From NCBI RefSeq assembly GCF_004339015.1, contig NZ_SMFQ01000003.1, positions 1 through 64,000 on the forward strand: 64,000 nucleotides of DNA, written 5' to 3'. The notes under the pieces are model-generated. The model did not search any database, was not told where the DNA came from, and saw only the letters and a list, made by a program, of their open reading frames with translations. Each line of letters begins with the position of its first letter. Within the stretch, counting starts at the first letter, position 1. Origin of the DNA: Cocleimonas flava (lineage in GTDB: Bacteria > Pseudomonadota > Gammaproteobacteria > Thiotrichales > Thiotrichaceae). A program made the translations under genes and the position numbers. Below, piece by piece: positions 8,808 to 17,378 of the stretch.

Positions 8808-10265
8808 CTATGCGAAAGCTTTACGATCGTGAGAAGATGGTATCGATTGTGCTTCACGGTATTTTGCGACAGTACGTCGCGCTACATTGATTCCCTGCTC
8901 ATTGAGCAGATTTGTCAATTTGTTGTCACTCAGCGGTTTTTTTGGATTTTCTTTAGCAATTAAGCTTTTGATCATTGCTCGAATTGCGGTCGCAGAGCAT
9001 TCTCCACCTGCATCTGTACTAACATGGCTGGAGAAAAAGAATTTGAATTCATATACGCCTCTGGGAGTGTGCATATATTTACGAGTGGTTACTCGAGAAA
9101 CGGTAGACTCATGAATACCTAATTGATCGGCTAAATCACTTAATACCATAGGTTTCATGGCTTCTTCTCCGTATTGAAGAAAAGGTAGTTGATTTTCGAT
9201 AATGGCATGAGCCACGTTAAGAATGGTGCTGTTACGGTTTTCCAGACTATTAATAAACCATTTAGCTTGTTGCAGGTTGTCTTTGATGTACTTATTTGTT
9301 TCCTGGCTGGCCGCAGTTTTTTGAGTTGGTTCTTTTAGCATATCTTCGTAGTAGCTATTAACTTTTAACTCCGTTTTCGTGCTTCCGTTAAGTGATATTT
9401 TCCACTTACCATTGATATTTTTCACATATACATCTGGAACAATATAGTCAGTAGAAGAATTATTATAGAGTTTACCAGGTTTAGGATCTAATTTACGGAT
9501 CAGATGAATCAGATTTTCCAGTACCGTATCGGTTACTCTTAAGCTTCTTTTAATTCCTGTATAATCCCTTTTTTCAAGCAAGTCCAGATGTTTTTCTAAT
9601 AAGCGTTTGGCTTTTTTGAATAAAGCATGATCGGCGTAATCATGTTGTAACTGAAGAACCAGGCATTCTCCAAGCGATTGGGCAGCAATTCCAGTAGGTG
9701 AAAGATGTTGCACATAAGTCAGTACTGCTTCTACTTCATCAAGCTCTACAAGTAGAATATCTTCCAGTGTTTCATGAATTTGTTCGAGTGGCTCAGTCAG
9801 ATAGCCATCATCATCCAGATAATCAATAATGAGTTTTGCGATTTCTTTATCTTGAAAACTGAGATTGCCCATCTCTACTTGCCACATTAAATGTTCAGTG
9901 AGGCCTTGCTCAGTTGAGTGCATGGTTTCTATGAAATCGGATGTGCTATTTGCATTTGAACTGTCAGAATTTGTTGTTTTCCACTCAGGATCGTAAATAT
10001 CATCCCAGTCAGCATCGATTTTCATATCTTCAGGGATATGCTCTTCGTTAGCGTCTTTGCCTTCTAATTCGGTGTTCGATGTGGGTTTTTCTTCAATGGG
10101 TTGAGCATCATCTGATCGTTCTAGAAGAGGGTTGGTATCAAGTACTTCCTGAATTTCCTGTTCAAGTTCTGTCGATGAAAGTTGCAGCAGCTTTATCGCT
10201 TGTTGCAATTGCGGGGTCATGGACAAAGATTGTCCAAGTTTGATATTTAAACCCTGTTTTATCAT
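8808..10265 (-). CDS. rpoN: RNA polymerase sigma-54 factor
   Basis: Sigma-54 directs polymerase to -24/-12 promoters that need AAA+ activators. The 485 residues show region I at the N terminus (LGQSLSMTPQLQQAIKLLQ), an acidic region II (about 60-110), a core-binding domain, a helix-turn-helix region, and the RpoN box ARRTVAKYRE near the C terminus that reads the -24 element. Length is typical. It follows lptB in the same direction with a gap of 116 bases. Confidence 0.97.
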   Translation of the reverse strand: MIKQGLNIKLGQSLSMTPQLQQAIKLLQLSSTELEQEIQEVLDTNPLLERSDDAQPIEEKPTSNTELEGKDANEEHIPEDMKIDADWDDIYDPEWKTTNSDSSNANSTSDFIETMHSTEQGLTEHLMWQVEMGNLSFQDKEIAKLIIDYLDDDGYLTEPLEQIHETLEDILLVELDEVEAVLTYVQHLSPTGIAAQSLGECLVLQLQHDYADHALFKKAKRLLEKHLDLLEKRDYTGIKRSLRVTDTVLENLIHLIRKLDPKPGKLYNNSSTDYIVPDVYVKNINGKWKISLNGSTKTELKVNSYYEDMLKEPTQKTAASQETNKYIKDNLQQAKWFINSLENRNSTILNVAHAIIENQLPFLQYGEEAMKPMVLSDLADQLGIHESTVSRVTTRKYMHTPRGVYEFKFFFSSHVSTDAGGECSATAIRAMIKSLIAKENPKKPLSDNKLTNLLNEQGINVARRTVAKYREAQSIPSSHDRKAFA

Positions 10266-10381
10266 TTTCTGATATCTATGTGCTCTTTATTTATTGTTAA
10301 TAAAGTGTAACACGAGTTGAGTTTTTTTTATAAAAAAATGATTAATGGTACGGTTATTGCATAGGTTCATTATAACTGCGT

Positions 10382-11131
10382 TTATAATTTAAAATCTTCA
10401 CCTAAATAGATTTCGCGTACTTGTTTATTATTCAAAATATCTTCTGCAGAGCCTTCTGCCAAGATATCGCCATTACCTAATACATAAGCGCGATCACAAA
10501 TACCTAATGTTTCTCTAACATTATGATCTGTAATCAAAACTCCAATGCCTCGCGCCTTGAGGTGAGAAATGATTTTTTGAATTTCAATCACAGAAACAGG
10601 GTCTACTCCAGCAAAAGGCTCATCTAATAGTATGAAAGAAGGTTCTGTAGCAAGTGCTCTAGCAATTTCAACGCGTCTACGTTCGCCGCCTGATAGACTT
10701 ATGCCCAAACTATCGCGCAAGTGCGTAATTTGAAACTCTTCTAGCAGATTTTCAAGCTTGTCTCGGCGCTCTATTTTATTAAGATCTGCTCTGGTTTCTA
10801 AGATGGCAAAAATATTATCAGCGACACTCAGTTTTCGAAAAATACTGGCTTCCTGAGCAAGATATCCAATACCTTGGCGCGCTCGTAAATGCATTGTAAG
10901 TTTGGTTAAATCAACAGCATTCTCGTTACTTGAAGTGCTCGATTGAATCTTGACGCTACCTTTGTCAATAGCTACTAGACCTACTACCATATAAAAACAA
11001 GTCGTTTTTCCCGCCCCATTAGGGCCGAGTAAACCAACGACTTCAGCGCTATTTATTTCTAAAGAGATGCCTTTTAAAATGACGCGCTTGCCGTAACTTT
11101 TATGTAAGTCTTTTGCGATTAGTACACTCAA
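10382..11131 (-). CDS. lptB: LPS export ABC transporter ATPase LptB
   Basis: LptB powers LPS extraction from the inner membrane with LptF and LptG. It has Walker [14 protein letters not shown]-loop GYLAQEAS, signature [15 protein letters not shown], Walker [11 protein letters not shown] and switch His in [10 protein letters not shown] start at the TTG at 11131 ([13 protein letters not shown]), which has an AGGT ribosome site seven bases upstream and matches family N termini. A TTG six codons earlier is also open. Confidence 0.95.
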   Translation of the reverse strand: MSVLIAKDLHKSYGKRVILKGISLEINSAEVVGLLGPNGAGKTTCFYMVVGLVAIDKGSVKIQSSTSSNENAVDLTKLTMHLRARQGIGYLAQEASIFRKLSVADNIFAILETRADLNKIERRDKLENLLEEFQITHLRDSLGISLSGGERRRVEIARALATEPSFILLDEPFAGVDPVSVIEIQKIISHLKARGIGVLITDHNVRETLGICDRAYVLGNGDILAEGSAEDILNNKQVREIYLGEDFKL

Positions 11132-11193
11132 TGGTTTACCTATTATCAATCATCAACGAGATTATCTTTATTGTAAGTTTTGGGTGAATGACG

Positions 11194-11736
11194 TTATTTA
11201 GTCTTATTGGTAGGGTAGAAAATTGCTTTAACGCGACCTTTACCAGGTGCTTTTTTGTCACCAGCTTTTAGTTCGCCATTTACCGTGGAGTATTCGATGT
11301 GATTACTTGCGAACTGGTCATTATTTTGAGAAATACTCGCATTACCATCAAGCACTATGCGTTTTTCTTTTACTTGATAAATCACTCTATTGGCTTTTCC
11401 TTTAGCCAGTTTTCCATCATCCATTTTTTGCTGAAAACTAACAGGAGAGCCACTCGCTGTAATTCGGCTAATTTCATTATTTACAGCATTGATTTCAATT
11501 TTAGATGCTCTGATATCAAGTGTTCCCTGAACAATTGTCACGTTTCCTTCGTATACGGCTAACCCTTTTGCTTTATTGAATAGAACGCTATCGGCATTGA
11601 TATGAACAGGTTTTTCTATGTCATCTTTAAGTGCATAGACAGGTGATAAAACTATTGTAGAAAGTGCAATGGATGCGATAAAAAAACAAACAGTCTTGTT
11701 TAGTTTATTTACTAGGGATAAGTATAGCTTGTACAT
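11194..11736 (-). CDS. lptA: LPS transport periplasmic protein LptA
   Basis: LptA forms the periplasmic bridge that carries LPS to LptD. The 180 residues include an N-terminal hydrophobic signal (residues 15-35, cut near SPVYA) and the OstA-type beta-jellyroll (KPVHINADSVLFNKAKGLAVYEGN). The ATG at 11736 has AAGGA nine bases upstream. The gene begins 32 bases inside lptC, consistent with translational coupling. Confidence 0.93.
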   Translation of the reverse strand: MYKLYLSLVNKLNKTVCFFIASIALSTIVLSPVYALKDDIEKPVHINADSVLFNKAKGLAVYEGNVTIVQGTLDIRASKIEINAVNNEISRITASGSPVSFQQKMDDGKLAKGKANRVIYQVKEKRIVLDGNASISQNNDQFASNHIEYSTVNGELKAGDKKAPGKGRVKAIFYPTNKTK

Positions 11737-12271
11737 TTTTATGTATCCTTAATTCTTCTTCATCGAGTTTAGTGTTAAAGCCTTGGCCTTTTATGATACC
11801 GTTTACAGAATTCAGGGTAATTTCTTCTTCTGAAGATAGTTCTCTTATCAAAGGATTATAAGTCAAATTTCGAGTTAGCAATTCAAAACTTTTTGTAACT
11901 TCTGGACTATCTTTGATCGCAATAACATCTCCATTTAGGTTTATAGGTCCGTTTTTTTCTGCCTGTTCTGCTTTTTTAGCGGTTAAAGTAATAACGACAC
12001 CATCCGTATCTTTGGCTATTAATTCGGGTGAAAATATCTGGCTAGCCCCAGTTGATTGCTGATGAACAAGGTGTTCACCTTTAATCTGGTATTTCATGTT
12101 TCCGTTTGGATAAGTATTTAAAACGCTAAAATCACTTAAATAATAATCAATGAGTTTTTCGTTTTTAGAAACAGAGAAGCCTTTAAATGAAAGCCACGTA
12201 GAGTTTAACCAGGTAAATCCCAGTGCAATAACCGTCGCCAAAAACAAGAAGAGTAAGCCGCTTCGGTTCAT
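11705..12271 (-). CDS. lptC: LPS export protein LptC
   Basis: LptC is a bitopic inner-membrane protein that passes LPS from LptBFG to LptA. It has one N-terminal membrane segment (LLFLFLATVIALGFTWL) and a periplasmic jellyroll with MKYQIKGEHLVH and the LNGDVIA strand. Length is 188, as in relatives. It sits between kdsC and lptA. Confidence 0.93.
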   Translation of the reverse strand: MNRSGLLFLFLATVIALGFTWLNSTWLSFKGFSVSKNEKLIDYYLSDFSVLNTYPNGNMKYQIKGEHLVHQQSTGASQIFSPELIAKDTDGVVITLTAKKAEQAEKNGPINLNGDVIAIKDSPEVTKSFELLTRNLTYNPLIRELSSEEEITLNSVNGIIKGQGFNTKLDEEELRIHKNVQAILIPSK

Positions 12272-12311
12272 TTAGATATGTTAGTTAAGGTTGTCTGCAT
12301 GGGGTGTTATT

Positions 12312-12872
12312 TTAACTACGAATATAGCTTTGTAAAATATCATCAAGAAGTCCGTGTGCTTCGAGTATAAATTCGCAGGCTTCCCGACCTGCGCCTCTGC
12401 CACCATTTAATTGACAAATCAAATCCGAATTTTGTTGCACAAACCAGTGTGCATCCGCAGTCGCAATAGATAAACCAACCTGACTCATAATGGGTAGATC
12501 TATGACGTCATCACCAATAAAGGCAATATTCTCTTTCTCAAGTTTTGTCTTTTCCAGTAGCTCATAAAAAGCGGGGACTTTATCTCGGTAACCCTGGTAG
12601 ATATATTCTTTAGGGATCTTTAAATTATTTGCTCTATGCATAACAAGCTCGGATTTTCTGCCGGTTATTATTGCAACGTTAATACCATTATCCAGTAATA
12701 ATCTGATGCCATGGCCGTCCTTCGAATTGAACGCTTTATATTCCTGACCCTGATTATCAAAAAACAAACTGCCATCTGTTAATACGCCATCAATATCGAA
12801 AATCAGCAGCTTAATTTTTTTTGCTTTTTCTAGTAGCTCCTGTCTTTTTTCTTTATCTGAAATTTGATTCAT
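12312..12872 (-). CDS. kdsC: 3-deoxy-D-manno-octulosonate 8-phosphate phosphatase
   Basis: KdsC removes phosphate from Kdo-8-P in Kdo synthesis. The HAD motifs are visible: FDIDGVLTDG (nucleophile Asp), IITGRKS, and FIGDDVIDLPIM with the metal-binding aspartates. The C-terminal GGRGAGREACEFIL is the KdsC-specific tail. At 186 residues it is full length. It starts directly after the kdsD stop. Confidence 0.96.
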   Translation of the reverse strand: MNQISDKEKRQELLEKAKKIKLLIFDIDGVLTDGSLFFDNQGQEYKAFNSKDGHGIRLLLDNGINVAIITGRKSELVMHRANNLKIPKEYIYQGYRDKVPAFYELLEKTKLEKENIAFIGDDVIDLPIMSQVGLSIATADAHWFVQQNSDLICQLNGGRGAGREACEFILEAHGLLDDILQSYIRS

Positions 12873-13856
12873 TTATACGATCCCAGCTTTTAGTAAGTCA
12901 TGCATATGTATGATACCTTTTATTTTTTTATGTTCATCAGTAACCGGTAAAACAGTGATTTCTTTATCTTGCATAAGGTTTAAAACATTTACAGCGAGTT
13001 CATCACTGTGTGTAGAAATACATTCTTTATGAGCGATATCGCCAATCTTAACTGTCTTTAAGTCGATGCCATTTTCAAAAGTTCTACGCAAATCGCCATC
13101 GGTGAAGATACCTAGCAATGTATTATCCTTATCACTGATCAACGTTGCGCCGAGTTTTTTACTGGTCATTTCCAGAATTGCATTGCTTAATGTTGTTTCG
13201 GGCAAACAGATAGGAGTTGCTTCGCCTTCTTGCATAATATCTCTAACGTGAACCAGTAGTCGTTTACCTAAGCGACCACCAGGGTGGGATCGGGCAAAAT
13301 CATCAGGCGTAAAGCCTCTCGCTTCTAATAATGCCACTGCCAGAGCATCACCCATAACTAAGGTAACCGTTGTGCTGGACGTAGGCGCTAATCCCAAAGG
13401 GCACGCTTCTTTTTCTACCGCAATATCCAGATGGTAATCAGATATTTCGGCTAATGGTGAGTGTTTATCGCCAGACATTCCAATGACAACAGCGCCTAAT
13501 CTTTTAACAACTGAGGCTATGGTTACGACTTCTTCTGTGGTTCCTGAATTTGATATCGCCACAACCACATCTTCAGCAGTAATCATACCCAGATCACCAT
13601 GCAATGCTTCACCGGGGTGAACAAAAAAAGCAGGCGTTCCTGTGCTGGCAAGTGTTGCAGCAATTTTATTACTGATGTGTCCGGATTTTCCCATGCCTGA
13701 AATAATGACACGGCCTTTGCAGGATAAAATAGCTTCACAAGTCTTTATGAAATTTTCATCAAGTCGATGCTTTAAAGCTTCAACAGCTTCAATTTCAGCA
13801 GCGATAACAGCTTGAGCCAATCCTATAAAATCGGGTTTATCTTTGTTGATAGTCAT
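12873..13856 (-). CDS. kdsD: Arabinose 5-phosphate isomerase
   Basis: KdsD converts ribulose 5-phosphate to arabinose 5-phosphate, the first step to Kdo. The N-terminal SIS domain carries GKSGHISNKIAATLASTG and AISNSGTTEEV. Two CBS domains fill the C-terminal third (ARSHPGGRLGKRLLVHV precedes them). Length 327 matches the family. It heads the kdsD-kdsC-lptCAB run after yrbG. Confidence 0.96.
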   Translation of the reverse strand: MTINKDKPDFIGLAQAVIAAEIEAVEALKHRLDENFIKTCEAILSCKGRVIISGMGKSGHISNKIAATLASTGTPAFFVHPGEALHGDLGMITAEDVVVAISNSGTTEEVVTIASVVKRLGAVVIGMSGDKHSPLAEISDYHLDIAVEKEACPLGLAPTSSTTVTLVMGDALAVALLEARGFTPDDFARSHPGGRLGKRLLVHVRDIMQEGEATPICLPETTLSNAILEMTSKKLGATLISDKDNTLLGIFTDGDLRRTFENGIDLKTVKIGDIAHKECISTHSDELAVNVLNLMQDKEITVLPVTDEHKKIKGIIHMHDLLKAGIV

Positions 13857-13969
13857 GAATAGTGCTAATCCGTCGCAATGCCATATAACGGGGCATTTGA
13901 GTAATTAATGTTAATTAAAAGACTTTAAACATTCATTCATACAGTAGGTATCAATGATAATTTAGAAGG

Positions 13970-14947
13970 CTATTGAATAGTTTTAAAGTAGAGTAATGCT
14001 TCATAGGCGATAAACGCCAAAAACAGTACTAAGCCATTCATTTTCGTAATTTTGAAACGGGCGTTTTTAAAACAACCATAGCTAAATATTAACAGGATAA
14101 CAGTCAAACCTAGCATAACCCAAATATCTCTATCTAATACACCTTCAGGAATGGCTAGTGGTTGTATTAACGCCGGAATAGGTAGAACAGCAAGCGTGTT
14201 AAACAGGTTTGACCCAACAATATTGCCAACAGCAAGGTCGGTTTCACCTTTACGTGCACTGCTTATTGTTGCGGCTAACTCAGGTAAGCTGGTGCCGATT
14301 GCAACAATGGTCAGCCCTATAACTAAATCACTTATTCCCATGACACTGGCGATGCTTGAAGCACCCCATACGAGTAGTTTAGAGCTCACCAAAAGGAGTA
14401 ATAATCCCACAATTGTCCATATCATGGCCTGTTTGAAAGGCATGGTTTCTGGTAATTCACCGAGCGTTTCATCTACCAGTGGGTCATGGGTATGTCGGTC
14501 TTTTCTTGCAGAAGATATCATCCAGTAAAGAATACCTGCCATTGCACAAACAAGAATGACACTATCCAGTCGAGAGAAGTAATTATCCAGCATAAGCAGC
14601 CAGGCCAGAATGGCGGAGGCTAAAACCAGTGGAATTTCTTTTTTCAGCAAGCTTGAATGCACAGGAAGCACAAAGAACATCGCTGTCACACCTAACACCA
14701 GTGTGATGTTAGTGATGTTAGACCCTATCGCATTGCCAATACCCAAACCAGGATTGCCTTGTAAGGCAGCAGCAGCAGAAACCAGCATTTCAGGTGCTGA
14801 AGTGCCAAGGCCGATAATAAGCATGCCCACAATAAGAGGCGATATACCCATCGTTCGGGCGATATTAGATGCACCATCGATAAAACGATCAGCGCTCCAT
14901 ATCAGTAGAAATAGCCCAAAAATAATGGCTGCAACAAAAGTTAACAT
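13970..14947 (-). CDS. yrbG: Calcium/sodium antiporter family protein YrbG
   Basis: This is an inner-membrane exchanger of the CaCA family with about ten membrane segments. The two inverted alpha repeats are clear: GLGTSAPEML with GNAIGSNITN, and AIGTSLPEL with GNIVGSNLFN, which carry the ion-binding acidic and Asn residues. A hydrophilic loop (SARKDRHTHDPLVDETLG) separates the halves. It is the first gene of the locus, as in E. coli. Its exact physiological ion is not settled in the family. Confidence 0.93.
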   Translation of the reverse strand: MLTFVAAIIFGLFLLIWSADRFIDGASNIARTMGISPLIVGMLIIGLGTSAPEMLVSAAAALQGNPGLGIGNAIGSNITNITLVLGVTAMFFVLPVHSSLLKKEIPLVLASAILAWLLMLDNYFSRLDSVILVCAMAGILYWMISSARKDRHTHDPLVDETLGELPETMPFKQAMIWTIVGLLLLLVSSKLLVWGASSIASVMGISDLVIGLTIVAIGTSLPELAATISSARKGETDLAVGNIVGSNLFNTLAVLPIPALIQPLAIPEGVLDRDIWVMLGLTVILLIFSYGCFKNARFKITKMNGLVLFLAFIAYEALLYFKTIQ

Positions 14948-15102
14948 AAGGAGATTAGTTCTTGGAAAAACGAGAGATTATACAGGCTTTAAGCGATCAC
15001 GATAAACACTTAAAGATTATAAAAAGCGTATAAAATATTTAAACCGGGTTTGTAAATAATTGTTTGTTCCTGAGTACATTTCTCAACACATAAGTTAACT
15101 AT

Positions 15103-15134
15103 AAAAAACGCCTCAAAGTAGGGGGGTGTCATTT
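15103..15134 (+). repeat. G-rich dispersed repeat, copy 4
   Basis: A run plus CGCCTCAAAGTAGGGGGGTG, then TCATTTT. It lies 54 bases before the next gene's start. Confidence 0.9.
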
Positions 15135-15187
15135 TATTTGATAGCGTTATAATAAATCTTAGTATTTCTAATTAGACCATCCCATCA

Positions 15188-16132
15188 ATGAACAATGATT
15201 ATCAGCATAATAAAAACAAAGGTTATTTTGAAATAGCGCGTGAGCCTTCCAGTATTTCGTCAGAAGTATTTACAGAAAAATATTATAAAACCGAAACGCC
15301 AGTAATCATTGAAAATATCGGACAAGATTGGCCTGCAATTTCTACCTGGAGTGAAGACTATATTAGAGAGAAGTTAGCCAAAGACGCTAAAGCAAAAGCT
15401 GCTTCGCTTTGGTACTGGATGGAGAAAGGCTCTTTAGAAGAAGACTATCAAACCCCAGAAATCATTGATCAATTACTAGACACAGAAAATGTGTTTCCAC
15501 GTAACGAGTTAATGCGAATTTGGGCACACCCACAAGGGAATGTCTCCAGCTGGCATTACGATGCCAATATGGTGAACGTTTTTAATGTGCAGATGACAGG
15601 TAAAAAGAAATGGTATCTGGTTTCTCCTGAAACACCATTAGATTGCTATCCATTCACTAGTTTTGCGATTATGGATGGTAATGATGAGAAGATTTTTAAC
15701 AACAAAAACTACACTCGTGTCATTTTGAATCAGGGTGATATGCTGTATATACCGCCGTTATGGTTTCATAAGGTTGTATCACTAGAAGAAGAAAACCTTA
15801 ATTTGAATTGGATCTTCACTAAAAAAACTACTAATGTTGTGTCCACAACTTTAAAACGTGAATTAGATCGCTACTCGCTGCAATCGTATCTTTCAAATCA
15901 TCGTTACCAATGGGTGCAAAAGACGTTTTCGAATATCAACCAGAATATTCCCGGATACCTTCGCTGGAAATGGCGATACCCCGAAATGATCGAAACTCCA
16001 GTTAAACCGAGAGTATTCGCATTGACGCGTTTAACCCTTAAAGAGATCTCCTCATTAGCTAAGGTGGCGCTGCATGCAAAAAAAATCAAACCTTATATAG
16101 AGAGCATTCGCTCAATCAAAAAGTTAAGTTGA
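15188..16132 (+). CDS. Cupin/JmjC-type Fe(II) 2-oxoglutarate oxygenase-like protein
   Basis: The 314-residue protein has the cupin_8/JmjC core. WHYDAN (about residues 121-126) gives the HxD pair of the iron site. NVQMTGKKKWYLVSP is the following strand and GDMLYIPPLWFHKV supplies the distal His. Related enzymes hydroxylate protein side chains or tRNA, or act on small molecules; the target here is unknown. The start ATG lacks a convincing ribosome site. The gene stands alone between yrbG (divergent) and the adk-like gene. Confidence 0.8.
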   Translation: MNNDYQHNKNKGYFEIAREPSSISSEVFTEKYYKTETPVIIENIGQDWPAISTWSEDYIREKLAKDAKAKAASLWYWMEKGSLEEDYQTPEIIDQLLDTENVFPRNELMRIWAHPQGNVSSWHYDANMVNVFNVQMTGKKKWYLVSPETPLDCYPFTSFAIMDGNDEKIFNNKNYTRVILNQGDMLYIPPLWFHKVVSLEEENLNLNWIFTKKTTNVVSTTLKRELDRYSLQSYLSNHRYQWVQKTFSNINQNIPGYLRWKWRYPEMIETPVKPRVFALTRLTLKEISSLAKVALHAKKIKPYIESIRSIKKLS

Positions 16133-16424
16133 TTATTAATTTCTGATATGAAGAGAAATTAATCAGTAATGAAGAGGAATTAGATTATTGTGCTTTTTTG
16201 TGTTTGTTGAAAAGTCAATAATAGTTCATAAGATACATAGTGAATATTAATAATTGCCAAAAACGGACTAAAATTGTTGTGGCGTCTTTTAAAGTGAAAT
16301 CTTTTCAATTACCCTATAAGAAAATCAAGATTTTGTGATATAAGTATAAAATAATTTTTACTTATGATTATTATAATAAAATATCATGATGTGAGTTCGA
16401 CCAAATTTTACTAGGGAGAAGTTA
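16133..16424. other. Intergenic region with no recognised feature
   Basis: A+T-rich spacer. It holds the presumed promoter and the AGGGAG ribosome site of the adenylate kinase gene at its right end. I see no hairpin, repeat or coding remnant. Confidence 0.5.
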
Positions 16425-17099
16425 ATGAATATTTTGGCCTTCGGTCCAAATGGAAGTGGCAAAGGCACTCAAGGTGCTATCGTGAAGAAAAAATATGGTC
16501 TTGATCATATTGAATCTGGAGCCATTTTTCGTGAGCATATTAAAGGTGGGACCGAACTAGGACTCAAAGCCAAAGAATACATCGATGAAGGAAATTTAGT
16601 CCCTGATGATCTAACTATTCCCATGGTATTAGAAACACTCGCAAATTCTAAAGAAAACGGTTGGTTGCTTGACGGTTTTCCCCGTTCGTTAGCGCAAGCA
16701 GAAGCGCTGGATAAGGCGTTAACAGAATCAGGTATGAAGCTTGATTATGTTATCGAAATTGTCTTAGATCGTGATATAGCCAAAGAACGTATAATGGGTC
16801 GGCGTTTATGTGCAAACGATAATAATCACCCTAATCATATTGCCTTTGATGCGATTAAACCTGTTGAAAAAGACGGCGAGCTAGTATGTCGTGTGTGTGG
16901 CGGAGAGTTATCAGCCAGAGCCGATGATCAAGATGAAGCTGCGATCAATAAACGCCATAATATCTATTACGATGATGTTACCGGGACGATGGCTGCTGTT
17001 AACTATTTCAAAAATAATACCGATGCAAAGATAATATCTATCGATGGATCAAAAGGCATTAAAGAAATATCTGAAGAGCTAATTAGTCAGTTGCCTTAA
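16425..17099 (+). CDS. adk: Adenylate kinase of a divergent subtype
   Basis: It would interconvert ATP + AMP and 2 ADP. Visible are the P-loop GPNGSGKGT (Asn replaces the usual Pro-side residue), the AMP-site HIESGAIFREHI, WLLDGFPRS, the LID entry GRRLC, and DDQDEAAINKR with late arginines. The LID carries Cys at RRLC and CRVCGGEL, suggesting a zinc-type lid, though the first cysteine pair is incomplete. At 224 residues the length is close to standard Adk, yet the GGTELGLKAKEYIDEG segment and LID differ from the usual gammaproteobacterial enzyme and recall versions I know from deltaproteobacteria. Whether a standard adk exists elsewhere cannot be seen. Confidence 0.85.
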   Translation: MNILAFGPNGSGKGTQGAIVKKKYGLDHIESGAIFREHIKGGTELGLKAKEYIDEGNLVPDDLTIPMVLETLANSKENGWLLDGFPRSLAQAEALDKALTESGMKLDYVIEIVLDRDIAKERIMGRRLCANDNNHPNHIAFDAIKPVEKDGELVCRVCGGELSARADDQDEAAINKRHNIYYDDVTGTMAAVNYFKNNTDAKIISIDGSKGIKEISEELISQLP

Positions 17100-17159
17100 T
17101 CAGTTGTTTTGAACAGTGTAAAAACGAATTGATTACTTCAATGTGATACTAAGTATTTT

Positions 17160-17198
17160 AAAGCCTGACTCATCATAACGATGGCTCAGGCTTTTTTA
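17160..17198 (+). terminator. Rho-independent terminator after adk
   Basis: AAGCCTGA and TCAGGCTT form the base of an imperfect stem followed by six T. Confidence 0.8.
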
Positions 17199-17244
17199 TT
17201 AAACGATGATTTAGAATGATTTCATACTCAATATTTTGAATATG

Positions 17245-17276
17245 AAAAAAACGCCTGTAAGTAGGGGGGTGGCTTT
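17245..17276 (+). repeat. G-rich dispersed repeat, copy 5
   Basis: A run plus CGCCTGTAAGTAGGGGGGTG and GCTTT. It lies about 100 bases before the SulP gene. Confidence 0.9.
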
Positions 17277-17378
17277 AGAATTTATAATAGATTGAAGCCT
17301 TTTTATCCTTGAGCTAATCAATTTAGAGGCATACAATCCGCTCCCATTATTATTACTCCCTAATATAGTGATAGACTG

